Part shown: piece after piece, positions 33,010-45,583 of the stretch
How the letters are laid out: every line of letters begins with the position of its first letter
Numbering within the stretch: position 1 is the stretch's first letter
NCBI RefSeq assembly: GCF_020740795.1
Contig: NC_067284.1
Span: forward strand, 97,455,440 to 97,519,439
Length of the DNA: 64,000 bases
Direction: 5' to 3'
From: Apus apus
Lineage: Eukaryota > Chordata > Aves > Apodiformes > Apodidae
The notes under the pieces: generated by a model
Database searches by the model: none
What the model saw: the letters and a program-made list of their open reading frames with translations, nothing else
What the model was told of the DNA's origin: nothing
Program-made: the position numbers and the translations under genes

Positions 33010-36000
33010 GATGTCTGTTATTCAGCAATCTCTAACTGAGGTTCATTTTCACTGTTATGTTGTGTAGATTTACACATACAGAGAAACCTAGATGGCTGTC
33101 AATATTGCAGCTGTATTGATTTTTCTTTTCTAAAACTATTAGCAAATGCAGAGATACAGAGAATAGTCAATGTTTTGGGTCAAAAAGCACTTCCAGAGAA
33201 AGTGAAATCTTATATATATATAAATATCACTCAAAATCAAAGAAGTCTAAATTTTAAAGTAGAAAAATGAAACACATATTACTGTTTTCAGAGTTGCATG
33301 GTAAGTCAAACACCATTGGAAAACTGTGCTTTGCTGCATGTTTATTAACTCACTCAATGTACATTAAAATACCACTGTATATATTCCTACACACATTTAC
33401 ATACATAGCTGCTTTTCTAATTCTTGGCAAGTATGGGGTTTTCCAGTGAAAACGACAATCAGATGAAAGACCTGCAGCATAACCATGGTTAATCTAAACT
33501 TTGTTTCTTGCTGCCTTCAGGTTCACTGTATCACTGAAGTGGGTCACAATGTAATTGAAGCTCATCTTTCATCGCTCTTTTAAAAATTCCTTACAAAGAA
33601 ATGCACATTTTTTTTCTCATTTTTTTGCCTTTGGGTTCCACAGGGAGGAGTGCAGCAATCAGGGTCTGGATTCTCTGTAAACTTTGTAAGTCCTTACAAG
33701 CTCACAGTTAACTATTGATAAATAAAGAACATAATACTGGCTCTATAGATCTACAAAAACTTAAAAAATATCTTTATCACAGACTATATTATTCTTGTGA
33801 ACCCAAAGAAACCCTGACACTTAAGAAATTGATAAATGCAGATATGGAACAGACCACTGATTTTACGGGTAAGCCAAAGAAAGCCCCATATGAGGAAAAG
33901 ACTGAGCTGAATCCCATTCAAAACAATGAAAAATACTGTGGATCAGGATCAAAATTTTGATATTTAGAGAGTTCTGTAGAGTGCTATCCATTAATCACTT
34001 GATAAACAATTATATTGAATTAATATATTAAAGAAAACAGATACTAGTTTTAGACACGTGTTCTGCTTCTAACTGTATCCCATTTACATACCACAACATA
34101 CATAAATAACACATTGAGCCAAGTAACACCTTTAAACATGGTACAAGAAAAACAATATCCAAATACTATTTAATCATAGCAATCAGTGTATCAGGTTAAT
34201 TGAAGTCCATTTGATAGAACTCTCAGACAGTTTCAATACATTATGTAGGAAAGAAAAGAATTGTCAGGTGAGGCAGTCATCTCAAATTATTTCTGATTTA
34301 CAGTAGTTTAGGATTTAAGACATCTTAATTAGTTTAGTATGAAAAATCCTGCCTAAGAGCTAGTTGTTACACAGAGTTTTTGGCTGTACTGAAGTTCACA
34401 ATAAGTCCCTACCATAAGATGATGAGAAATCATTCTGTATTTAAAATGTCCTCTTGACCTAAAGAAAGATTGCAGCCACGTGCTTCTGGGATGATTCACA
34501 TGCATAATTTAGAGGTGATTAGTTGTACTGGTTTCCATACTCCTCAAGGAATAGGAAAAAAAGAGAGAAATTAGAAGAGGGAATGTAATTAATGAGCAAT
34601 GAGCAGTGTTAAAAAGGTAGGTCTGATTGCAACAAACACCTGGGAAATCTATTAAGATCACAATTAACTTATTATTTCATCCAATCTGGAAGAGTTCAAC
34701 TTGTTATAATGGCAGTCCTGGACAAGGCATGATTTTACAGATGGTTTTAGTACTTTAAATGTCAAGTTAAGCCCCTGAACTAAAGAAAAAAAAAATAATC
34801 CAAATGTCCTTTCCTCAGGTGTTCCTCTCATATTTAATTCCTACTGAACCTCAATCTTTTCAGAGTCCTCCAGTATCTGCTAGCATAAAAGTGCCACTTA
34901 GCCACACATACAGATGCCTCCTCTCCTGCCTGGCAGAGATTTTCTTAGGAGGTTGGCCAAGGATAAATATCGCCATGACATTCTCTTAGGAACATTGCAC
35001 TAGTGTGCATTACAAGAGTTGAACTTTCATTAAAGTTTATCTGAGTTGTGGAAAATCATAAATGGAGCAGCATGGGATAGATTCAGCTTTTGCATTTTAC
35101 AATGTTTCTTGGATTTAAGATTGTGTTCAGAAAAAGAGTGGAAGGTTGACTTTCAGTTTCTGGAGCTTTTGTTTAAGCCTTTCACTTCACCTGAGAACTC
35201 CCCAATAGTCTCAAAGCGAGAGCCAATGACTTTTACATGATGTGAAGACAGATTAAGGATCATGTTTCAGCTCTATAGGGAATATATCTTCTTTTGCTTC
35301 ACTCACCCTTGAGAGAAGGGGAATTTACAAAGCAAAGAAGATTAATTCATTTTCTCTTACATCACATAACATATGATTCAAAAGAACTTCACAATCTTCT
35401 CAGTGAAAATCTTTGTTTGTATATGGTGATACAAAATGTATTGATATGTTCCTTTGACAGTCAGATGCAATCATTCTTGCTAACTATGCTAATTTATTTA
35501 CATTTTGCTGATATTTTGTATGTAATACAAATGTGTTTTTACCTGCACCAGCATACTGGAAGAGGAAAGACAATAAAAGATTCAGTCAACCAAGCAACAG
35601 AAAAAAAATCCCTCCAAACCTACGACTTGGCTTTGGGCTCAGCACTGGAAAGGAAATAAATATGTACTATAGAAAATTGGCTAAATAAAGCCACAACTAC
35701 AGATGTTATAAGAACTCTGTGGAAATGATGTCTTTGAAAATTGTCAAGTCTCTGTGGAAAGAATTCAGGAATTTTTGTATTCTCACAAAATGCACTTACA
35801 TGGTCTTAAAAGTTTCTTATCTATTTCTGGTTCATTCTTTAAGAGAAGCTTGAGTTTGAATGCTTTTCCATTTGAAGTGTAACAGTTCATCTCTTAAAAG
35901 GTATTGCTTCTCCTTATAAACCTGGCTTCTCTTACTTCTTCAATCTGTTCTGGTTACAACAGCTCTGCCATCAAGATTCTGCAGATGAGTTAACTAATGT

Positions 36001-37595
36001 GGGATAAGAAGTCAAGATCTGAAACTAGATATTTTGTAAGATGTGTGTGGGCCAAACCCGGGATATTTAATTATTCGTACTTCTGTAAAGTGGAACCAGG
36101 AACTTACAGAATGAAATATAGAGTTAAATTATCATTAGGCAGGAGAGCTATGGGAAATTTATAGATAAATATTTCCCTTTCAGGTATCATATATCTGTAT
36201 TTAAAAATATATTTTATGATAGTAACTTCACTTGGTCATGTTCCTAGAAGGAGTATGATAGTTCTGAATGCTACTCTGCTTTCTGAATACATTTTTAGCT
36301 CAGCAGCTGCTACAAATACAGGTTGTTGATGCACATTGTTAATTGGCAAGTACTGGTGAAGAATACAGAGAAAAAAACAAACTTGCATGAGCTACCTAAT
36401 AAAGCTGCATTTGCTTCTTGATGCGAGAGGGATTAAATAAGCAGTTGCAGTAATGAAGGTGTCAGATGACTTAGAGAGAAATCATGACTTTTACTGTTTA
36501 CAGTCTATCAAAACCAACTCTTACTGGCTGTATCTGATTAGTTTTCTTTGCAACTCTTGCCTTGCCATAGGAGGCTTCCTAGAACTCATTCCGTCTTTAA
36601 TTTTTTTTTTTCCCTCTTTCCCCCCCCCCCCCCCCCCTTGTCTCAATAATTTATTGCAATCATCACTTTGGTACTCCAGTTTTATGCTAGTTTAACACCG
36701 TACCTTTCACAAGAATTATACCTGGGTGAAACTGTTGTTGTGTACCAGTGACCTAAACAAACCACAGGTGAATTCTGAATTTATACTATATGCACTTCAT
36801 GACCTGGAGTAATGGGGAAGACTCTTAGCATAGCTTCCACAGCTTCAGGATTTTTTATCTAATTCATCTCTTATAAAGCTTGAAGAAGTTTTTATTAGTT
36901 GTACTTTAAAAATTACAGATGTCAAGGGATTGATGGAAAATTTCAGCTGCTTTTCCTAGCAGTCTTACAGTATATATTGTTTTTCTCCAGGGCAAGGCAA
37001 CAAATTAGAGTGAAAAGAATCCAATGTTAAAGGTCACAACACTAATACATATACTTGAAATAATGATCATGATGTATATCTTTCTGGTATCACAAATATA
37101 AAATGGAGTTGTAGACATATATTGAGATTCAGCTTTTTAACGTATAGACAGTTAGGGAAGGAACCATGATGCTTTCTACCTCCTCAGCTTCTGTCCTATA
37201 GTTTTGAATAAGTAAATTTAAAATACTGTAAAAAACATGATTGCATTATTCCTAACTAATTGCTTTTATACATTCAACATGTTGATGATGTTTATATTGT
37301 AAGTAGAAGGTATATTAAAAACTGAAAGAATAAACAGGAGCAGCACTATCGATAGCTGAAATCTGATATTATATTTGATATGGGGAATCCATGCCAGCCT
37401 CATTGGGAATAAAAAACCCCTCACATTTTAATAAATTGAAATATACTTCTTTCTACATTTCATATGAACAGACATAAAGTTAGATGTATAAATCCCTCCT
37501 GGAATTAATATTTTATATCTTTCTTTGAGTATATGTTTTGGGTTTTGTGTTTTAATATAAATATATTGATTACCTTAGTATAAAAACAACCTTCT
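33010..37595. other. Gene-free AT-rich sequence
   Basis: No coding exon or RNA gene could be supported. A T-run and C18 homopolymer occur at about 36599-36637. Open frames up to 121 codons (e.g. 35294-35659) have no recognisable homology. Confidence 0.5.
36620..36637. repeat. C18 homopolymer next to T-run
   Basis: A pyrimidine tract of T's, then TCCCTCTTT, then 18 C. Confidence 0.9.
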
Positions 37596-37596
37596 A

Positions 37597-37690
37597 TTCA
37601 TAGAATTATAGAACTGTAGACTTATAGAACAGTTTGAATTAGAAGGGACCTTTAAAGACCATCTAGTTCAACCCTGCCCCCACCTATTGA
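37597..37690 (-). mobile_element. CR1 LINE terminal fragment (short)
   Basis: The minus strand ends in TTCTATAAT/TTCTATGA-type units preceded by AAAGGTCCCTTCTAATTC. Only the last 90 bp of the CR1 tail remain. Confidence 0.8.
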
Positions 37691-39089
37691 TTTCTAGAAA
37701 AAGGTTTCATAAGATCCTTCTTTTGGTTATTTATAACATGAGGAATGCTTTGAAAATGGATGGTGTCTATACCACAGCAGAACTCTGAAGAAGTGTTACT
37801 GTGCTATCTTATATAAATTGTAAGACATGGAAAAATATTTTGCTCTGTGTCACAGTTGTTACAAAATACAAAAGTAGCCTGTTGCAATCTTATTTCACAT
37901 GATTTAACCTCCATTTTGTAACTGTACATCCTCCAATATCTTATTTTTCTTGAGCTGTGCTTGCACAGAAAAGCTAGAAGAACTATGTGCACAGAAGTAA
38001 GATTTCCCTCTAAGCATGTGTTACCTGCTAGTCATTAGAGGTATGGAAGTGAATCGTTTTCAATGTTATGCAAGAAGTGTTGCTAATTCCAGTTGCCAGA
38101 AAACAGTGTAAGAAACTGCCAACTCAAAGCGTGAGAGATTTTTCTTGAGAGAAATCTGTTTATCAGAATGTTGGCTGAGCACATCATATATATAGGCATA
38201 TAAACAAGGAAATGAATTATGATGTATAATGTATCTTAATCACAAACCAGTGAGCCTTATTTCATGGAAGACAAAACTGCAATTTGATTCCTTCAAAAGA
38301 GAAGAAATCTCAATCAAACACTATTGTTTGTGGTGACTGGTGACACTTACTGCAAAAGATTGGTGAGCTTGATGTAAACTGGTTCTTAGACTGAACACAG
38401 GTTGCAAGAAGATATGCTCACTGCTGAGGCAGGGGCAGTCACAAGGATAGGGCCCCTTTTATATATCCCGCCAGGGCTCAGTGTTTATAGCATTACTGCT
38501 GCATCCACAGCAGTAAGGATCTCAACAACCTTTAAAGCTGTTGAGTGCTCCTGAAATGGTGTCCTTTTATTATTTTTTATTGATATTTACATATGTTTTT
38601 GAAAAGTGGGAAGTATGGTACAGCAACAAAATCAAGACATGAAGGCAGTCTGTGTTAGTCATAAAACAAACTAATATTTCCTAGGTCCTTCTTGTATATT
38701 TTCATCATAGGTCATCTTTGCTGTTAACTGCAGAACCTATAATAACAATAGATCATACTAGTAATAGTAATCATTGAGTCGACTTTCTAACATATAGCTA
38801 CAAAAGCTAATAACAATGAAGATAATGATACTGCTAATTCTCAGTAAATAATGACATTATTTTCGAAAATTTTACATCACTTCCAGGAGAGGCCAAAGTG
38901 TAGCTTGTGACCCATCTTCAGCTTCTGAATAAAGACAGCTTGCGTCCTGTTCTCTGGTTTATCATGGGGAAGAAGCCATGGTGGGCGAGCTGCAGGGCAA
39001 CCAGGTCTCTCACTGGGGGAGGGTGGAGAAGGGTGGCAGGTGCAAAGGTTCACCTGGAGCTGGGGAGTCAGAGGTGGTGTTGCTGTCTC

Positions 39090-39150
39090 AGAATCACAGA
39101 ATCATTCTGGCTGGAAAAAACCTTCAAATCATAGACTTCAAAAGTCCCTA
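39090..39150 (-). mobile_element. CR1 LINE terminal fragment (very short)
   Basis: The CR1 3' terminal pattern ATTCTGTGATTCTGAG appears on the minus strand next to a GC-rich patch (38960-39085) that I could not assign. Confidence 0.6.
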
Positions 39151-41725
39151 CAAGCATGTTAGAGGTATTTTCTTTTCATCTGTCTGAGGTCAGTGTTATA
39201 AACTGGGTGGCTCTCAAGTGGCTTGCAATGTCAGGATATTTAATCATCATGCTACATTTTCCCAGCACAGCATTCCTGTTTCTGAACACCATCGACTGTC
39301 ACGTGCCGTTTTCTTACAGCACACGCAGTGCCAGTTGCATTTTTCTCTGCCAGGGGTTTAACATTTACTTTGAGTGCCATATGCTGAATGCCTCATAATA
39401 TTAATTAAAACTAAACAGGGATATTATCAATAGACACTAGAAGTTTGATGGAAGATTATGCTTTATCTGAAAACAAGCTAAAATAAACGGTGTCTTACAT
39501 TTTCTGTTGTAACAGAGAAAAACTACGAGATATAGTGAGGGTAAAACATTTTAAGTTTAAAAGTTATGAACAGCAAGAGTAATTATATACATATGTAATG
39601 TATAGTAATTGTGTATTATGTACAATTATGTATACAATATAAGAAGCAAAAGTAAATCCACCAGAGTGCCTCCCACAGGAAGGCTTCATTTAAAGCACAG
39701 AGTTGTTAGCTTTCTTTCTGTGTCCATCCGTAACTCTAGCCTTTCTGCTGAAAGACAATTAGGAGTGAGGATTCAAAGCACGAGTGACAGGTACTCTGGA
39801 GTCTGAAGGCTAAGACAGTGGCAATCAAAACTTCTTCAGCACTCCATTGGGTGACCATTGGATGACAGTGACCTTTGGGCAATCTGGACATGAGTCAGTC
39901 TCAAACTGTGATCTGAGGGAAACTGCAGAATTAGTTAAATTTTAAATCTGGAAGCAGTGAAAACTATACTGAACATCCTTGCCTGAGAAAGTAGTAGGAA
40001 GCCCTTAATTGACGTGAAGTTTTGTGAGAAACATGAAATTCACTTTTCATAAGATTTGCCTGTGTGGGAGTTGGACTTTTTTGGTCACCACCTCAATGAT
40101 GAATAATATGTTACTTATTAAAAAGAAAATCTCTGACGACTATTGAGATCTCTGAAAGGAACTGATGTTTTTAATCAGTACTGGCTTCAATATGATACAT
40201 AAAAATAGAGTAGGAAAAAATCTTCAGTCAAAAACTCTTCTTCTAGACAGTACAGGTATAAAAGCGTATTATCTGACATGTAACCTGCTAACAGAAGACA
40301 TAAAATTCCATACACTATTAATGTTGTTATTATTCACCTTTTGGATATTCAATGTTTCTCAAATCTACTAATATTTCCTATTGATATTACAGTGCATAGG
40401 TAAGGAGCTCAGAATGCTTTAAAGATATTAATTAAAGCTCATCCACAACACCCGTGGGAAGCAGAGCTAGAATCGTTAAAATCATCTGACAGAGGATGAG
40501 GAACTAAGCAGTAGAGAATATAAGTGATATATCTAACATCCCAAAAAGCCAGAAATTAAATCCAATATCTTCAGTTGTCCATTCATTTTTGTAATGACTG
40601 GGAACCAAACTTTTCATTTCAAACATATTAAAAGATCAAAAATATACACTGGAAAATCCAGCCCTCTTACAGCCTAAAGTACAGTTACAAGTCAAGTTAC
40701 AGGTCCTGCAGCACAGTAGGTGGTGTCAGGACATGAAAGAGGTACCCCTGACCCTGCTCCACTCCTGTAGCCAGAACAAAAGATATAAATTAATCTGCAA
40801 AATGCCAATTCCTTGAAGCTGATGGCTGCAGCATGACTTGAAATGCAAGGTACTGTCCACATATGAAGTATACATGATATTCACAGCTGATAATTAAATT
40901 CTTTCACACTCAGTTTTGGATATTTCAATTTCCTTGAAAAACTTTACATTCTTGTTTATGTTTTCTGTTGAAAACTACCCTTTTAATAAACTAGGTTCAA
41001 ATGCCTGCTGTCAGAAGCAATTAAAAGTACCAGAAATGTTTTCTAAAAACTAAAACCAGACTTACACCAATTCAGAATGCTATTTAAAATAAAATCTTTA
41101 CTTGGGTTTGTTTAATTGTTGTGTTTTAAATGAGAATGTTTTTCTAGGTAACTATATGCAAGGACATACATAGCATTTCACTCTATTAAGACTCATTATT
41201 AACACACGTTTCATAGTCACATAGATCATATTTTTATAATGCTTTTCAGAAGGCTTATTTTTAAAATTTAAAATATTTTAAATATTTTTAATTGAAAAGA
41301 CAATATTTCAAAAGTTTTTTTTTTTCTCAATTAGGAACTTTTAATAACATTTCTGAAGACACAAGAGCAGACTCAATTCAGTTAGTTCTAACTAGAACCA
41401 TCCTTAAAAGTATTAAGAAGGCTGAAGCTATTTGCAACAGAGATATTCAGATTTTCCTTGGCTTTTTTCATTCCCCTTGCCATTTTCACTTGAACTTCCT
41501 TTTGACATAACAGTTTTGTGGAAAAGCAACTTCCCATACAGACTTTTTCACCTTGTTGTCTGGCAAAATTATATTTAAAACCATGAAAGGTGCAACCACA
41601 AATTATCTTTGCCTTGTAATAATAATACCATCCCTCATTTAAAAGCTAGAAACTATTATCTTGACAAATTAAGGTAAGATAATGATAACAATGATGGGAT
41701 GGAAACTTATTAATTCTTCTTCTGA

Positions 41726-41745
41726 TTTTTTTTTTTTTTTTTTTT
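41726..41745. repeat. T20 homopolymer
   Basis: Twenty consecutive T. Confidence 0.9.
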
Positions 41746-42519
41746 GTGAGGGACAATGTATTTGTGCTTCTCTCAAGCCATTTAAACAACAGAGGGCCTG
41801 ATCATACTCATATGTAGTTAAAAAACTTTTCAGAGTTTATTGGAAATGGAGAACAGATCATGGTCAAAAGCACTATTGTGCACAGATATCACAGCAACAC
41901 CTAACTGGCAAGATGATTAGAAAGCACATCTGTTCTTGAACCATTAAAATGATATAAAGAAATTGCCTTTAAACCACCTGCAGGACAGTAATTTCATACA
42001 ATCATTACAGAGTCATTAAGAAAAGTTAATGCAGAAAAAAAATACAGTGGGAAATGTAATATTTTTCTGTGTTTACTAGATACTCTAAAGATGAGAGCAG
42101 ATGTTGTGGTTTCGGCCTGTGCCCCCCCGCTACCAAAACCCTGCCAGATCAACTCAACATAGCAGAGAACAATCTGAAAACCAGTGTGTTGGATGATTAT
42201 GCCTTGTCTCCAGAGCATATTTGCTCACATATTTCTTACATCACAGGTTAGACTACTTTCAACATTTTCAAGAATTTCCATGTTGGACATGTAAATATGG
42301 TCTAAAGCACGTACAGGACAGCAGGATTTGGGAACTACTGAGAAGATATTGAATTCTGAATGTCAGCTTTTAAAATCCTTTTATTCACAGTAGTAACAAC
42401 AGCAGGCTGGATATAAGCAATATGGACATAAAAATGTACTAAAACTGGGGAGGCGACAAAATTATTCATAGCAGGAGTAAAGCAAGAAGAGAGAAAAAAG
42501 TGATGGAGCACAAAAGAAA

Positions 42520-42569
42520 GCTAAATATTTTAGATCAAAATTATTATAGCTAAATATTTTAGATCAAAA
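42520..42569. repeat. 29 bp tandem duplication
   Basis: The segment GCTAAATATTTTAGATC plus AAAA occurs at 42520-42540 and again at 42549-42569. Each contains the palindrome CTAAATATTTTAG. Confidence 0.9.
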
Positions 42570-43899
42570 GAATTATGCTTTAAATGACATAACAGACAGC
42601 TGTGTAATTTGACACTGGAATATTTGCTTATAATCCTTTATTTTGCAGATAACAGGAAAAAAAGAAATGTTGTTTACAGAGGTGTTCATTTGCTCTGAGG
42701 CACATAAACCTCTGGATGACAGACAAGCTGGAGGAGGTACATAAAAAGCGCTAGTTACTAACTTTGGAAAGTCTTTGACATTGCCTCCCAGACTATGAAA
42801 ACACAGGTTTGGACAAAAACATTGGGAGCAGAAAAGTTCCATGTACATGGGGAAAACTGTGTCTGAGTACTGACAGTGAGCCACTATTAATTGGAGAGCT
42901 ACATTGGGCACACGAGGGTATTTTCCTTAATGACTGAAAGGACAGACTCGAAAATCTTATTAATTGCAAATAGGATTAGAGGCAAAGGGGCTGCAAGACC
43001 TTTGGAAGGAAAAAAAAAGGAATGCAAAATGGTTTTGACAGATTGGAGGAAACTACTACATTAAATAGGAATAGTCAGCTCCAGTAATTTCATGAGGGTC
43101 AACAGATTAAGCAGCAATCATACAGGAAAATTCTCTGGATATTATAACAATTGAATAAAAAAAAACACCCACCCAAAACCATGATGTTGAGATGTATAAG
43201 GGGGAGTAAATTACATGTATAAAAATATACAATATGAAAAGTGCATGAAATAGTCTTTTCAATTTATCCGTCTATATCAATCCTTCGTGTGGATTATTTT
43301 TTCTGTACTTTAAGAAAGATATATCAGAGTTGTAGTCTCCACAAAACCAAATCCAGAGCAAAAAGAATGATCAGAGATATTAAAAATGTGACTGACACAG
43401 AAAACCAGGGTGACTTTTTTATTAAAAATAGTAAAATATGAAAGTCAACGATAGTAGGTGAGCTACTAGAACAGTTATAGAAACAAAAATAGAAAAATAC
43501 TGAAATTAACTGCAACAAGGAAACAGTTCATGGCATGGGGTATGAAACTGAAGCCAGTTCCCATTGCAGAGAGACCATCGAGAAACTGCCATTATTGTGC
43601 ATAAACATGTGCCAAGTGACTTAGAGGGTGCAAGTTCAACACTCAGTGTTCTTTTTTCCAAAAATTGCTGCTTACATGGACACAGAAAATCTCAGAAGAC
43701 ACTGCAGTGCTTGAGGTCACAATATCTCTGGGAAACCTAGCAAAGATACTGCTAGGAAGCCAAAGGCCATAAGAGATGTTAGAATGAAATTTAGCTTCTC
43801 AGAAGTAACACAATCAGGTGAGGCACCTTCTCAAGGCCATATAGGACATTGTCCTGGTGCTGTTAATATCAGTAGCCAAAGCTCACACTAACATCAGAG

Positions 43900-44420
43900 A
43901 GAAACAATATTGCCACAGTCGCTAAAGAGGAAAGAGAACTGGACTGGAAGAAGGAGTGGCAGGAGGACTGGAAATTTCAACACTGGTCTGGAAAGAAGAT
44001 CGCCAGATTAAAAAAAAGAGCTTTTTAAAAAATCATAATTTTAAAAATATCAGCAAAAGGTAAAGCTACAAATGCAATAAAATAACCAAAGGAAATAGAT
44101 ACTTCAGTTAAGTCATTTAAATACACAAGCAAAAGCCAATCAAGTATTCTGCAAAGCCACTGAGGGATATATAGAAAGTGGGAAGTTAGTTAATGACGTT
44201 AGTATTGCTCGGAGCCTGAATAAATTCTCTGCTTTCGTCTTCATGAAATAAGCCAAAGGTCAGATTCTGAGGATTGGGATATTTTCCCAAGTGGGAGGGA
44301 AGGGAATGGAAGTGTTGAAAGACTTTATGAGTACATCAAAGCAGAAAGGCAATTAGGGCTGATATAAGTTCACATAGAACCAGATGCAGATAAATTGCAT
44401 CCCAGATGTTTTTTTAACCT
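43900..44420 (+). mobile_element. Possible ancient LINE (CR1/L3-like) ORF2 remnant
   Basis: Phrases such as AATAAATTCTCTGCTTTCGTC at 44219-44239 followed by TTCATGA resemble the ORF2 linker of old CR1-type LINEs, where the protein reads like LNKFFAFVF. The match is weak, broken by stops and seen only by eye. Confidence 0.3.
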
Positions 44421-45541
44421 AGCAAGATGTAGAAAGATGTAGAGATTTCCAGCTTCTAAGAACTAAGCAAGCATAATCTACTTAATATTGAAGAGCACAG
44501 AGAGTCAAGAATCAAATTGGGTCAGTCATGATATTGACATTTATTTATTTGATGATTTATTTGTTTTCCCAGCAAAATATTAGGGAAAACCTCGGTTCTG
44601 ACACTCACTGAGATGAGTTATACATAGACAAAGGAATGAAATAACGGTAAGCACTGATCTGAAATCATCATTGTGGTGTTTTCCAAAACAGTTCACACTT
44701 TACACAGTCTCAGGCATTTGCTGCTATTAAAGTTGGTTTGCTAGTATCTTATAGTTTGATAAAATAGATCTGAGTTATTTGCTGAATAATTATGACAGAA
44801 GATGATTCACTGACATTCTGTTATAATGATTTAAAATGTAATTTGTTTATATCTTTTTAGCTCTCTTGGGTGAATGAGTTAAATAACATCTGCTGTCTTC
44901 TTCAGCCTACTCTAGCTTTGCTCAGTTGGCCCATCCAATGGAGAACATTATTTTTTTCTTTATAGGGCAAAACCAGGGAGAACAACTTAGGACAGAGTTG
45001 AAAGAAGTGTGTGGTTTCCCAGACAACATAAGTTAGTATACTACCCAATGCACTCAGCACAGGCAACTACACTGACTTAGAGACAGAAAGTGTGGGAAAC
45101 CCAGAACCTACTGATGTCTTTAGGTTAGCATGCATATATACTGTCTTATGCCCTAGCCTTTTAGAGATGCAGGTGTGCTTTCCGCATAGCTCACAAATGT
45201 GTATTCTATTCTCAATATTGTTAGTAACCTGTTAGTGTTTCTGCTCCCTCTTGTATGGCACCCTATAATTTGCTGGGAATCATTTTGCTGAAGAAAATTG
45301 TTAAGTGGTTTTCTTTGATTGGTAGAAACTCAAGGTCAATTAATTTTCTGTTATCCATGTTTTCCACATGCTGAGGTTCAGCAGCTCCTTAGTAATGCAA
45401 AAGGACAGCCACGACTCTTCCCAGGCCATGTGGCAAGAAACAGGTAAATGAAGCTGCAGCACAGTGAGAAAAATATGAAGCTGAACACCGTGCTTGTATT
45501 TATGAGGAATGGGAAATAGAAAAATCAGTTTAAAAGACTAG

Positions 45542-45583
45542 ACTTAATAATTACTATTTTAAACTTAATAATTACTATTTTAA
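45542..45583. repeat. 21 bp tandem duplication
   Basis: Two adjacent copies of an ACTTAATAATTACTATTTTA unit, the second starting at 45563. Confidence 0.9.

Noticed and set aside
33715..33960. 81-codon hydrophilic frame
   Set aside because: No recognisable motif, no splice context, ordinary AT-rich composition; likely fortuitous.
42523..42570. A CRISPR-like or satellite array
   Set aside because: There are only two copies of the unit, and the sequence context is vertebrate.
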